A stretch of 64,000 nucleotides of DNA, taken from contig NZ_CP108427.1 of NCBI RefSeq assembly GCF_035982055.1, positions 1,674,001-1,738,000 on the forward strand, written 5' to 3'. Source of the DNA: Streptomyces sp. NBC_01288 (GTDB lineage Bacteria > Actinomycetota > Actinomycetes > Streptomycetales > Streptomycetaceae). Below are positions 19,951 to 28,194 of this stretch, one piece after another. The notes below the pieces were generated by a model, which had not been told where the DNA came from, did not search any database, and saw only the letters and a program-made list of their open reading frames with translations. Numbering within the stretch: position 1 is the first letter of the stretch; each line of letters begins with the position of its first letter. The position numbers and the translations under genes are program-made.

Positions 19951-20841
19951 CTACGGCCGTGCGCACGGGCCTTGTCCACCGAGTCGCGCGGGCTCCACGC
20001 CGAGGGCCGCGCAACTCCCCGCCATCAACTCGTCGAAGGGGACGGGCCGAGGCAATACGCCCTGCTCCAGGGCGTATTGGGCGGCCTGCGCGACCGGTCC
20101 GCGCAGCGCCTCGAAGCCGACGGGGCTGAAGTCCACGGGGCTGGTCGGCGGGATCGCGGCGCGCAGCGCGTCGTAAGCGGCGCAGAGGGCGGCGGAGTGC
20201 GCGCGGGCGGCTGCCTCGGTGACGCCGACGACGTGGTTGACGGGGGCGAACCCCTTGGCCAGCGCCCACTGTTGGGCCACGTCGGACGCGTCCGGGATCG
20301 CGGTGCGGATACGGTCGTCGGCCGGGAGTTCGTTGCCCATGATCCCGAAGTCGAGACGCCCTTCGAGGAAGTCGGCCTGGAGACGGGCGCCTTCGGGGGC
20401 CCGCTTCACCCAGGCCGGGTCCTCGTGCTCGTCGACATGACCGTCCTCGTACACGACCCAGTCGACGTTCCGCAGGTCGACCCCGCACTGCTCGCTCAGG
20501 AAACCGCGCACCCACACGCCGGTGGTCTGGCTCCAGGAGCGGACGCCGACGGTGCGTCCCTCGATGTCGGCGATGGTCAACTCGCCACAGGTGACAAGGG
20601 TTTGATGCTGGTGGCGGCCGAGGGTGGTGACCGGGAGCAGCACGACGGGTTTCCCGTGGGCGACGGCCTGGAGCAGCGTGACGACCGCCAGCTCGCAGAG
20701 GTCCACGTCCGTGTCGTTGACGAAGCCGCGTGAGGCCTTGTGCACAGGCCGTACGTCGAGCCGTTCGAGGTCCGACCCAGTGGCGCGGACGGCGGTCTGC
20801 GCGGCGGCCGCGAGGTCGTCGCGGCCCAGAACCATCTTCAT
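19951..20841 (-). CDS. 4,5-dihydroxyphthalate decarboxylase-like protein, paralogue 2
   Basis: 296-residue member of the same family as its two neighbours. It keeps VDLCELAVVTLLQA, LGRHQHQTLVTC and DIEGRTVGVRSWSQTTGVWVRG. It lacks the N-terminal L-G-x-Y-P-H word, beginning instead MKMVLGRDDLA, and has QHQ where the others have HH. The loss of one otherwise shared motif suggests a changed substrate or a regulatory or structural role. Its ATG overlaps the DUF3500 stop by four bases (20838-20841), so the two are translationally coupled. Confidence 0.83.
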   Translation of the reverse strand: MKMVLGRDDLAAAAQTAVRATGSDLERLDVRPVHKASRGFVNDTDVDLCELAVVTLLQAVAHGKPVVLLPVTTLGRHQHQTLVTCGELTIADIEGRTVGVRSWSQTTGVWVRGFLSEQCGVDLRNVDWVVYEDGHVDEHEDPAWVKRAPEGARLQADFLEGRLDFGIMGNELPADDRIRTAIPDASDVAQQWALAKGFAPVNHVVGVTEAAARAHSAALCAAYDALRAAIPPTSPVDFSPVGFEALRGPVAQAAQYALEQGVLPRPVPFDELMAGSCAALGVEPARLGGQGPCARP

Positions 20842-22001
20842 CCCGTACTCCTCCTCCGATGGAACCGCTCGTGGTGCCGGCGCAGCAGGTCGGTCCCGTA
20901 GTCGTTGCCGTTCGGGGTGCGGACCACGGTGTGGATGTGCTTGCGCGAGGGCACGTCGTTGTCGAACATGACCCCGGCCTGGTGCTCGAACTCGACGAGG
21001 ATCACCGGGCTGTGGAGGCGGTAGTAGAAGGCGCTGTCCGGTCCGCCGTCACCGATCCAGGCGAAACGGGTGTCCGCGAGATGGGCGGTGACCTCGTCCA
21101 TGCGGACCCCTGAGTGGCCGTCGGCGGCGCGGTTGACGTAGAGGCCCACGAGTTCTGCGGCGATCGCGCGCTGACTCGACGTCAGCTCGCTCAACAGCAC
21201 TCCCTGATGGGCGAGTTCGAAGTTGTCGCGGAAGGCACCGACGAACAGGTCAGGAGGCAGTTCGTCGGCGATCACCGCCCGCTCCCGCTGACGGTGCGTC
21301 AGCGTGGTGAACAGCTCCTGTCCGACGGCCTCTTCGCGCCGGAAGACGGTCGTCCCGGCGTACTTCCCGGACCTGGCGGTCACCGGTTCGGCGCCCAGGA
21401 AGGTGGGCGTCAGCACCATCTGGTCGCCGACGAAGACGCAGTTGACGTTGACGTGGTGGCCATCGAGCTGCCAGCCCCAGGGGCGGTCGTTCTCGGGCTC
21501 GCCGTAGACGCTGAACCAGTACAGCCACTCGTTCAACAGGTCCTCCTCACCGCGGAGTTCGCCGATGGTGAGGTTGAGGTGCATCAGGTCGACGACCTGG
21601 GTGTAGCCGTAGGCGCTGAGACTGGCGCGGACGACATCCAGGGCACGGTGTCGTTTCTCGTCGTCGAGGTCCTCCAGGCAGAGGCCGTGGCGGAGGAAGT
21701 AGCGTGCTCCGTTGGCCCAGTGACGCCATGTCACATCGTCGATGGGGAACCGGCCCGTCGCCCGCTCGGTCGGCGAGAGTGCGGCGAGGTACTTCTCCGC
21801 CGCCTGTCGTACCGGGCCGACGTCCACGCCGGTGTCGCGCAGGGGGAAGAGGCCCGGGTGTATGCCGTCCGGTATGGCCACTCCGCGGAAGGGTTCGGCT
21901 GCCGCGCGGCGGCGCCAGTCGACCTTCGCGAGGAGGTCCGGTGTCCACTGGTCGGGCCGCTTCGTGGGGGCGCTCGGCCGGTGCCGTAGTCCTGTCATCA
22001 C
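20838..22001 (-). CDS. DUF3500 family protein
   Basis: 387-residue protein recognised as DUF3500, a family of unknown function. Visible landmarks are WGWQLDGHHVNVN (about residue 175), LTPTFLGAEP, and near the end FYYRLHSPVILVEFEHQAG and RKHIHTVVRTPNGNDYG. The conserved histidines (HHVN, HIHTV) and acidic residues hint at a metal-dependent enzyme, but no reaction is established. There is no signal peptide. It is placed between two decarboxylase-like genes and overlaps one by four bases, strong evidence that it belongs to the pathway. Confidence 0.85.
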   Translation of the reverse strand: MMTGLRHRPSAPTKRPDQWTPDLLAKVDWRRRAAAEPFRGVAIPDGIHPGLFPLRDTGVDVGPVRQAAEKYLAALSPTERATGRFPIDDVTWRHWANGARYFLRHGLCLEDLDDEKRHRALDVVRASLSAYGYTQVVDLMHLNLTIGELRGEEDLLNEWLYWFSVYGEPENDRPWGWQLDGHHVNVNCVFVGDQMVLTPTFLGAEPVTARSGKYAGTTVFRREEAVGQELFTTLTHRQRERAVIADELPPDLFVGAFRDNFELAHQGVLLSELTSSQRAIAAELVGLYVNRAADGHSGVRMDEVTAHLADTRFAWIGDGGPDSAFYYRLHSPVILVEFEHQAGVMFDNDVPSRKHIHTVVRTPNGNDYGTDLLRRHHERFHRRRSTG

Positions 22002-22010
22002 TGCCTCCTC

Positions 22011-22916
22011 TCAGCTTCCTCGGACGAACGCGGTTTCCTTCTCGATCGCGCCCACGTCCACGGGGGTGCGCACGAGCTCCTGTTCCAGGGCGTAACGCCC
22101 GGCGATCTCAAGGCAGTTGACGAATGGAACGGTCCAGCCAGTGGCCACCGCGCGGCCTGCCGGCGAGTCGTCGCGCTCCGACGCGGTGGCGGCGATGGCG
22201 TCCTTGACGGCGCGGTACAGGGCGAGTACCGCCTCCGGCCGGGACCGTAGGACGTCATCGCGGACGACGACCACGTGGTTGGCGGGAACGGTCCCGTGCC
22301 GGTCGATCCAGGCGAGGCCCGCCGCCTCCGCGTCGGGGATCAGCGGGACCAGGCCCTCGCCCTGGCCGCCGATCGCGCGCGGACCGAGTACGGCCGCCTC
22401 GACCTCCCTTCCGCGCAGCAGATCGGCTACACGCCCGGCCTTGGACCGTTCCACGTAGGGCGGTTCGCGGTACTGGGCGACGTGGGGTTCCTCGGTGGTG
22501 ACCCAGGTGACGTCGGAGGCCTCGACGCCGTACTCCTCACGCAGGATGCCGCGCACCCACAGGCCGGTGGTCTGGCTGTACGAGCGCACGCCCACCCGGC
22601 GGCCGACGAGCCCGCCGGGGGTGAGGTCGGGCCCGTCCGGGAGGCAGGTCAGGGAGCGGTGGTGGGTGCCGCCGATCATCACGACCGGGAGCAAGGTGAT
22701 AGGCGCGCCGGCCTCGCGGGCCTGGAGATAGGTGGCGAGGGCCAACTCGCAGATGTCGTACTCCAGTCGGCGGACCATGCGGGCGAAGGCCGGGTACAGC
22801 GGGGATGCCTCGACGAAGCGGCAGTCGCCGCCCAGGACGGGGCTCTCCTTCAGGTGGCGGGTGTGCGGGTAATCGCCCAGCAGGACGGTCAGCGGTGTCA
22901 TCGGTGCCCGGCTCAT
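22011..22916 (-). CDS. 4,5-dihydroxyphthalate decarboxylase-like protein, paralogue 3
   Basis: 301 residues, the first of the three paralogues to be transcribed. It has the full motif set: LGDYPHT (13-19), YDICELALATYLQAR, GGTHHRSLTC, and GRRVGVRSYSQTTGLWVRG, then YGVEASDVTWVTTEEPHV. Like the others it is leaderless. Its ATG overlaps the stop of the ThDP gene by four bases (22913-22916). Two exact copies of the dispersed 12-mer (22125 and 22442) lie inside the gene, in different frames. Confidence 0.85.
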   Translation of the reverse strand: MSRAPMTPLTVLLGDYPHTRHLKESPVLGGDCRFVEASPLYPAFARMVRRLEYDICELALATYLQAREAGAPITLLPVVMIGGTHHRSLTCLPDGPDLTPGGLVGRRVGVRSYSQTTGLWVRGILREEYGVEASDVTWVTTEEPHVAQYREPPYVERSKAGRVADLLRGREVEAAVLGPRAIGGQGEGLVPLIPDAEAAGLAWIDRHGTVPANHVVVVRDDVLRSRPEAVLALYRAVKDAIAATASERDDSPAGRAVATGWTVPFVNCLEIAGRYALEQELVRTPVDVGAIEKETAFVRGS

Positions 22917-24565
22917 ACGTCCTCGCCGTACATGAGGCGCCGGTAGGGAACGCTCAACACCTCGCGGGTGATGCGGACGTCGATCACGGTGGCCCGGGGC
23001 GCGCGCACGAACTCGGCTACGGCGGCGCTGAGTTCGGCCGGGGTACGGACCGTGGCGCCTCCCCCGCCGAGGGCCACCGCGACCGGCCCAAGCGCCGGGG
23101 TCGGGATGAGGGCGAGGTTCGGATCGAGGCCCTTGGAACGGGACTTGTGGTACTCGGCGCCGAGTCCCTCGTCGTTCATGACGACGACCAGGAGCGGGAT
23201 GCCGTACCGGCAGGCCGTTTCGAACTCAGAGAGGTGCATCAGGAAGCTGGCATCACCCTCCACCACGAACCCGGGGCGCCTGCCCTCGGCGACCAGTCGG
23301 CCGATCGCGAGGAGCGGGGCCTGGCCGATGGCGCCGAACATGCCGTAGTTGGAGAGGACTTCGCGGGAGCGCTGGAACAGCATGGTGCCGAAGTCGACCT
23401 GGTGCCCGCTGCCGAGCACCAGGCCCATCTCGCCGGGGAGTTCGTCGTCCAGGATGCGGATCGCCTGGCGCGGGTCGATGCGGCCCGGTTCGCCGACGTA
23501 CGACGCCGGGGGCCGGAGCGGTTGGGCGAGGCGGCGCAGTACGTCGTCGGTGTGGAAGCCGTCGAGCTGGACCGAGCGTTCTTCCAGGGCGCGGCTCAAC
23601 TCACCCACGGCGGTGACCGCGTCGGCCTGGATGTAGCAGTCGGCGGCCTTGCCGTTGCCCATCACGATGTGCGGGGAGACGTCGATCTGGATGTACTTGG
23701 CGTCGGGGAACAGGTAGCCGTGCTCGATGGTGTAGCTGTTGAGGCTGGCGCCCACCGCGATCACGCAGTCGGCCTCCTGGAGGAGTTCCGTGGCCGCCTT
23801 GCTGCCGAACAGCCCGGCGAGACCGACGTGGTAACGGGTGCTGTCGCACAGCCAGTTCTTCGCCTGAAGGGTGGTGGCGAGAAGGGCGCCGGTCCGCTGC
23901 TGGAGGGCGAGCACCTCACCGCCGGCACCGGCACGGCGCGCCCCGCGTCCGGCGACGATCACCACGCGCTTGCTGGCCCGGACGATGTCGCAGGCCGCGG
24001 CAATGCGGGCCGGGTCGGGCGGCAGCCGGGGGCTGTCGAGGAGGGCGAGGGAGGGGACGTACTCGTCGGCGTCCTCCAACTCCCCCTGCTGGATGTCGAT
24101 CGGGGCGCTCAGCATCACCGGCCGTGACTCGGTGCGGGCCTGGTAGAAGGCGCGCTGTACGGCCTCCTGGGCCTGGTCGGCGCGGGAGAGGTGGACGAAG
24201 CCGCACTCGACGGCGGCGGCGAAACGGCGCTGGTCGAGGTACTGCACGGCGCCCTGGTCGCCCCAACTCGTCTCGCCGCAGAAGGCGACCAGCGGGGTGC
24301 GGGCGCGGTTCGCGACGATCATCGAGGTGGCCAGCTGCGAGGTGCCGGGGCCGCTGGTCGTCGTAACGACCCCTGGGCGGCCGGTGGTTCGCGCCCAGCC
24401 GTCGGCCATGCCGAGGCCCGAGCCTTCGTGGCGCACCTCGTAGAGCCGGACGCCGCGCCGGTCGAGCGCGTTCATCCAGTGCATGTTGGCGTCGCCCATC
24501 ATGCCGAAGACATCGCTGGTGCCCTCCTTGACGAACGCCTCGGCGAGGGCTTCGTAGGCCTTCAA
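22913..24565 (-). CDS. Thiamine-diphosphate-dependent enzyme (acetolactate synthase-like)
   Basis: 550-residue ThDP enzyme of the acetolactate synthase/benzoylformate decarboxylase superfamily. The catalytic glutamate is E47 in VRHEGSG. The central domain (about 190-330) and the C-terminal PP domain are complete. The ThDP-magnesium motif starts EGDASF, so the usual GDG is GDA, and the distal NN-type end is VVMNDEG. It could decarboxylate a 2-oxo acid or join two carbonyl units. It is translationally coupled on both sides (four-base overlaps at 24562 and 22913), so it works in the pathway rather than in branched-chain amino-acid synthesis; no small regulatory subunit is nearby. Confidence 0.87.
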   Translation of the reverse strand: MKAYEALAEAFVKEGTSDVFGMMGDANMHWMNALDRRGVRLYEVRHEGSGLGMADGWARTTGRPGVVTTTSGPGTSQLATSMIVANRARTPLVAFCGETSWGDQGAVQYLDQRRFAAAVECGFVHLSRADQAQEAVQRAFYQARTESRPVMLSAPIDIQQGELEDADEYVPSLALLDSPRLPPDPARIAAACDIVRASKRVVIVAGRGARRAGAGGEVLALQQRTGALLATTLQAKNWLCDSTRYHVGLAGLFGSKAATELLQEADCVIAVGASLNSYTIEHGYLFPDAKYIQIDVSPHIVMGNGKAADCYIQADAVTAVGELSRALEERSVQLDGFHTDDVLRRLAQPLRPPASYVGEPGRIDPRQAIRILDDELPGEMGLVLGSGHQVDFGTMLFQRSREVLSNYGMFGAIGQAPLLAIGRLVAEGRRPGFVVEGDASFLMHLSEFETACRYGIPLLVVVMNDEGLGAEYHKSRSKGLDPNLALIPTPALGPVAVALGGGGATVRTPAELSAAVAEFVRAPRATVIDVRITREVLSVPYRRLMYGEDV

Positions 24566-25647
24566 TTCCCGGCCTCCTTAAGGCTGTTGAACGGGACGGG
24601 GAGGGGGTGTGGCGGCGCGGACTTGAGCGCGCCCTCCAGGCGGCCGAACACGCGCAGGGCGTTGCCGCCGTAGATCGCGCTGCGGTCGGTGTCGCTCAGC
24701 GTGTCGAGGGAGTCGAGGAGGTGTTTGGTGTCGTCGAAGCGGTGTCCGGTCTCGGGGTCCACGCTGCGGACGGCGCCGATCATCTCCGAGGCGAAGAGGA
24801 TGTTCTCGGCGGGGATCACGTCGACGAGGAGTTGCATGCCGCGTCGGTGGTACACGCAGGTGTCGAAGTAGACGTTGCGCAGGACCGCTTCCTCCAGCAG
24901 TGGGCGGCCCTGGTCCTGCATGACGCCCCGGTAGCGTCCCCAGTGGTAGGGGACGGCGCCGCCGCCGTGCGGCAGGATCAGCTTCAGGGTCGGGAAGTCG
25001 GTGAACAGGTCGGACATGCACAGCTGCATGAACACCGCGGTGTCGCCGTTGAGGTAGTGCGCGCAAGTCCCTTGCAGGGCGGGGTTCCTGGACATCGCGA
25101 CATGGACCATCGCGGGGACGTCGAGTTCGACGAGCTTCTCGTAGAGCGGGTAGTACACCGGGTCGGTGAGGGGCGGTGCCTGCCAGTAGCCGTCCGAGGG
25201 GTCGGGGTTGAGGAGGCAGCCGACGAAGCCCAACTGCTCGACGCAGCGCTCCAGTTCGGTGACGGAGTTGCGGACCGAGGCGGGCAGCGCGTCACCCGGG
25301 GACTGGGGCAGCTGGCACACGCCGACGAACCGGCCCGGGAACAGTCCGCACACCCGGCCGATCAGGTCGTTGCTGACCTGGGACCAGTCGAGGCTGGTGC
25401 GTTCGTCGCCGTGGTGGTGGGCCATCTTCCCGGCGCCCGGGGAGAACAGTCCCAGGTCCGTGCCGCGCTCCAGCTGGAGCTTCAACTGCCCTTGTTCCAC
25501 CGCGTTCTTGATCTCGTCGTCGGTGATGTGGAGTTCGTCGGGTGACACGCGGGCGCCGGAATTCTCGAAGGCGCGGATCTGCCGCTCCCGCCAACTGCCC
25601 AGCGCCGGTGGGGCGGTGGTGAAGTGGCCGTGGCTGTCGATGATCAC
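24562..25647 (-). CDS. Amidohydrolase family protein resembling 4-oxalomesaconate hydratase (LigJ)
   Basis: 361-residue amidohydrolase that follows the LigJ hydratase along its length: IIDSHGHFTTAP at the start, LNPDPSDGYWQAPPLTDP, HYLNGDTAVFM, LPHGGGAVPYHWGRYRG, FDTCVYH, LFASEMIGAVRSVDP and YGGNALRVF. LigJ adds water to 4-oxalomesaconate in protocatechuate 4,5-cleavage, so a hydratase or hydrolase acting on an unsaturated dicarboxylate is likely. I chose GTG at 25647, which overlaps the aldolase stop by four bases (GTGA, 25644-25647); the longer upstream frame is a shadow. It is also coupled to the ThDP gene by a four-base overlap. Confidence 0.87.
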   Translation of the reverse strand: MIIDSHGHFTTAPPALGSWRERQIRAFENSGARVSPDELHITDDEIKNAVEQGQLKLQLERGTDLGLFSPGAGKMAHHHGDERTSLDWSQVSNDLIGRVCGLFPGRFVGVCQLPQSPGDALPASVRNSVTELERCVEQLGFVGCLLNPDPSDGYWQAPPLTDPVYYPLYEKLVELDVPAMVHVAMSRNPALQGTCAHYLNGDTAVFMQLCMSDLFTDFPTLKLILPHGGGAVPYHWGRYRGVMQDQGRPLLEEAVLRNVYFDTCVYHRRGMQLLVDVIPAENILFASEMIGAVRSVDPETGHRFDDTKHLLDSLDTLSDTDRSAIYGGNALRVFGRLEGALKSAPPHPLPVPFNSLKEAGN

Positions 25648-26525
25648 TTGAGGCCCTCTCTTCCGGGGGTGCGGGCGGTGAGGGCGCGGCCCAGTTCGAG
25701 GCCCGGGTAGGAGCGCACGGGCGCCGACATCAGGAAGCGGTAGCCGTCGTCGAGGACCTGCTTGACGTTGTCGGCGGTGACATGCGGATGGCCCACGGCG
25801 ACTCCGCGCTCCCCGCACGCGTCGAGGACACGGCGCTTGCACTCCAGAACGCGCGGATGCTCGTACTGGCGCGGCACTCCCAACTCCTGGCTCAGGTCGC
25901 CCTCGCCGATCAGGATCAGGCCGATGCCGGGGACCTGGTCGAGGATGTCCGGGAGGTTCTCGATGCCGCGCTGGTCCTCGATCATGAGGGCGACGAGGAT
26001 CTCGCCGTCCGGGTCGAGCGGCCAGACGTCGCTTCTCGTGTAGTACTCGGCGTTGGTGATGCCCCAGTAGCGGGCCGCCGCGCCCGGGCTGTCGCCGCGC
26101 AGGCCGGCGGGCTCGTGGCGGGGGCTGCCGGGAAGGCTCGGGTAGCGGCAGGCCGCGACCGCGTTGCGGGCCTCGTCCACCGTGGTGATGTGCGGCCAGA
26201 CGACCCCGTAAGCGCCCAGGTCGAGGACCTGTTTGGCGTGCCACTGCGCCTTCTCGACGCCGTTGGCCGGGATCCGCACGAGCGGGGTGACGGCGGGCGC
26301 GAGGCTGTCGGCGGCGTGGATCTGACGGCGGTTCAGGAGGTACTGGAGGCTGTCCCGCAGGGCGGTGACGTCCCAGGGTTTGTGTTCGGTCTCGAAGACC
26401 AGGCCGTCGTAGTCGGTGGTGCTGAACTCGACGGCGGACGCGGGGTCGGGCGCGGCGAAGGAGACGAAGGCGTGGCGTCCCGACTCCAGTGCGCCGATCA
26501 CGTTATTGAGCCTGGGCGGTGCCAT
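25644..26525 (-). CDS. HpcH/HpaI-family aldolase
   Basis: 293-residue class II (metal-dependent) aldolase of the HpcH/HpaI/citrate-lyase-like family, which cleaves hydroxy-oxo-acids to pyruvate plus an aldehyde or oxo-acid. Visible motifs are LVFETEHKPWD near residue 42, an arginine in TPLVRIPANG, QVLDLGAYGVVWPHITT, and the metal-binding IEDQRGIENL followed by LIGEGDLSQELGVP. In a catabolic cluster it is the likely last step, feeding central metabolism. It overlaps the preceding CoxG-like gene by 23 bases and the LigJ-like gene by four. Confidence 0.88.
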   Translation of the reverse strand: MAPPRLNNVIGALESGRHAFVSFAAPDPASAVEFSTTDYDGLVFETEHKPWDVTALRDSLQYLLNRRQIHAADSLAPAVTPLVRIPANGVEKAQWHAKQVLDLGAYGVVWPHITTVDEARNAVAACRYPSLPGSPRHEPAGLRGDSPGAAARYWGITNAEYYTRSDVWPLDPDGEILVALMIEDQRGIENLPDILDQVPGIGLILIGEGDLSQELGVPRQYEHPRVLECKRRVLDACGERGVAVGHPHVTADNVKQVLDDGYRFLMSAPVRSYPGLELGRALTARTPGREGLK

Positions 26526-27102
26526 TTCCTGCCTCCTCGGTCGCGAAGTCAGCTGACGGGAAAGGTTTCTGACGTCTCTTCAGAAGCCGTGTCCACCAGG
26601 CACGCAGGCGGCCGGTCAGCCCGGCGGGGCGTGCCGGTGCCCGCACCTCGCCTCCGGCGCACCGCTGGATCAGCTCCGCCGAGAACTCCCGGGTCATCCG
26701 CGAGACCATCGCCCCGGCGCCGGACTCGACCAACGGGGCGAGCCTGCCGTTGAGTTGGACCTCGGCCAGTACGCTCACGCGGGAGTCGCCCGGCCCTTCG
26801 CCCTCGGTCACCCGGAACTTGGCGCGGGCGGTGAAGCGGGTGCCGCCCTGGCCGTCCTTGCCGCGGGCCGAGAGGCGGCCCTCGCGATCGGACTCGGTGA
26901 GATCCAGAGCGACTCTGGCGGCGAAACTCACCTTCATCGCCCCGAACTTGACGACGAGGGTTCCGTCGAAGGAGCCGTCGTCGTGCGCCTCGCCGAGTTC
27001 GGCGCCGTTGACGCAGGCGACGACCTCGGAGGGGTTCGACACGACCTCCCAGACTCGTTTCGGTGGACTCGGTACGGCGATCTCTTCAGCGATCGATATC
27101 AA
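26503..27102 (-). CDS. CoxG-like SRPBCC-fold protein
   Basis: 199-residue protein of the CoxG/SRPBCC family: EIAVPSPPKRVWEVVSNPSEVVACVNGAEL at the start (given here as the first 30 residues after MISIAE in outline: phosphate-free hydrophobic-pocket fold), then a segment ending around residue 150. A basic stretch, RLRAWWTRLLKRRQK, near residues 165-180 could bring it to the membrane. CoxG proteins recruit or assemble membrane oxidoreductases, but no CO-dehydrogenase-type enzyme is present here, so its job is unclear; it may bind a hydrophobic intermediate. It follows the ABC ATPase after an 85-bp gap. Confidence 0.78.
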   Translation of the reverse strand: MISIAEEIAVPSPPKRVWEVVSNPSEVVACVNGAELGEAHDDGSFDGTLVVKFGAMKVSFAARVALDLTESDREGRLSARGKDGQGGTRFTARAKFRVTEGEGPGDSRVSVLAEVQLNGRLAPLVESGAGAMVSRMTREFSAELIQRCAGGEVRAPARPAGLTGRLRAWWTRLLKRRQKPFPSADFATEEAGNGTAQAQ

Positions 27103-27136
27103 CGCTGGGCACCTCGCAGGGCAGCATGGCGACTGG

Positions 27137-27173
27137 GCGGATCGATGGATCAGCAGGCGGGTCGATGGATCAG
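27137..27173. repeat. Short direct repeat in the ATPase-CoxG gap
   Basis: A 17-base word containing TCGATGGATCAG occurs at 27137-27153 and 27157-27173 with one difference, a period of 20 bases. It is the only structure I see in the 85-bp gap between the ATPase stop and the CoxG-like start. Confidence 0.6.
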
Positions 27174-27187
27174 GAAGTGGGGCGCGT

Positions 27188-27994
27188 CTACGCGCCGGCC
27201 TCCGACGTCTGCAGCTGGGACTTGAACAGGCTCCACAGGTCGTTGTAAAGCTCCGAGAACTCGCGTGACTCGACGAGGGAGCCGATGCTGCGGGGCCGTT
27301 CGAAGGGGACGGGCAGCACCCGGCGGATGGTGCCGGGGCCGTCGGACATCACGATGACCTCGTCGGCGAGGTAGATCGCCTCGTTGAGGTCGTGCGTCAC
27401 GAAGACGAGCGTGCCGGCGCGCTCCCCCTCCCAGAGGTTGAGCAAGTCCTGCTGGAGCTTGAGCCGGGTGATGGCGTCCAGCGGTCCGAAGGGTTCGTCC
27501 ATCAGCACGATGGACGGGTTGTAGATGAGGGCGCGGGCGATCGCGCAGCGTTTCTGCATGCCGCCGGAGAGCTCGCGCGGGTAGTGGTCCTCGAATCCGG
27601 TGAGGCCTACGACCTTCACCCAGTGGGCGATGCGTTCCTCCCGCTCGCCCTTGGGGACCTTGCGGAACTTCAGGGCGAGTCCGATGTTGGCCCGGACGCT
27701 CAGCCAGGGCAGCAAGTTGGCCTGCTGAGTGACGTACGCGGCCTCGGAGTTGACGGCGTCGACCGGTTCGCCGTCGAAGTGGACCCGTCCAAGGGTCGGG
27801 GCGAGCAGTCCGGCGGCCAGGTTGAGGATCGTGCTCTTGCCGCAGCCGCTGGGTCCGATGACGGCGACGAACCTGCCCCGCTCGACCTGGAACGACACGT
27901 CCTCGATGGCCGGCCGCCGGCTTCCCGGGAACTGAAGGGTGACGTGGTCGAAGCGGAGGGCTTCGGAGTGGGGTGGGCGCTGATCGTTCGACAA
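27188..27994 (-). CDS. NitT/TauT-type ABC transporter ATPase
   Basis: 268-residue ATPase of the SsuB/TauB family. Walker A is GPSGCGKST, the Q-loop region YVTQQANLLPW, the signature LSGGMQKRCAIARAL, Walker B IVLMDEPFGPLD, and the switch histidine is in VFVTHD. It powers the importer whose binding protein and permease end the same gene run, 11.5 kb downstream. I start at TTG 27994 because AAGGAG lies six bases upstream; the upstream extension has no support. It is the first gene of the run, directly after the promoter region. Confidence 0.9.
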   Translation of the reverse strand: MSNDQRPPHSEALRFDHVTLQFPGSRRPAIEDVSFQVERGRFVAVIGPSGCGKSTILNLAAGLLAPTLGRVHFDGEPVDAVNSEAAYVTQQANLLPWLSVRANIGLALKFRKVPKGEREERIAHWVKVVGLTGFEDHYPRELSGGMQKRCAIARALIYNPSIVLMDEPFGPLDAITRLKLQQDLLNLWEGERAGTLVFVTHDLNEAIYLADEVIVMSDGPGTIRRVLPVPFERPRSIGSLVESREFSELYNDLWSLFKSQLQTSEAGA

Positions 27995-28058
27995 CTTGGT
28001 CTCCTTGCCCGGCCTACACGTAGGGGTTGGGGGGAGGTGAACCTGCGCTCGCTTCAGA

Positions 28059-28069
28059 TTGTCCGACAA
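28059..28069. promoter_or_regulatory. Candidate FCD-GntR operator, site 1
   Basis: TTGTCCGACAA is a perfect 5-1-5 palindrome that fits the FadR/FCD-subfamily consensus TnGTnnnACnA. It lies 65 bases upstream of the first gene of the 14-gene run, which itself encodes an FCD-type GntR regulator. Confidence 0.7.
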
Positions 28070-28164
28070 GCGATGCACTGAACGTAACAGCGGCGACCCA
28101 TGGCGGCAAGAAGTGTGCAGCAAGAACGTGCCAACTCTTCGGGCTCAAGATCCTTGCCGCACAT

Positions 28165-28179
28165 GATTGTTGGACAATC
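28165..28179. promoter_or_regulatory. Candidate FCD-GntR operator, site 2
   Basis: GATTGTTGGACAATC has perfect six-base arms around TGG and fits TnGTnnnACnA at its core (28167-28177). It lies 108 bases upstream of site 1 and just beyond the stop of the lactonase-like gene. Together the sites suggest looping or cooperative repression of the catabolic operon. Confidence 0.7.
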
Positions 28180-28194
28180 CTGTGCGGTCGGACC

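Noticed and set aside
13697..27994. Secondary-metabolite biosynthetic cluster
   Set aside because: No PKS, NRPS, terpene or RiPP core genes; the enzymes are of degradative type with an importer.
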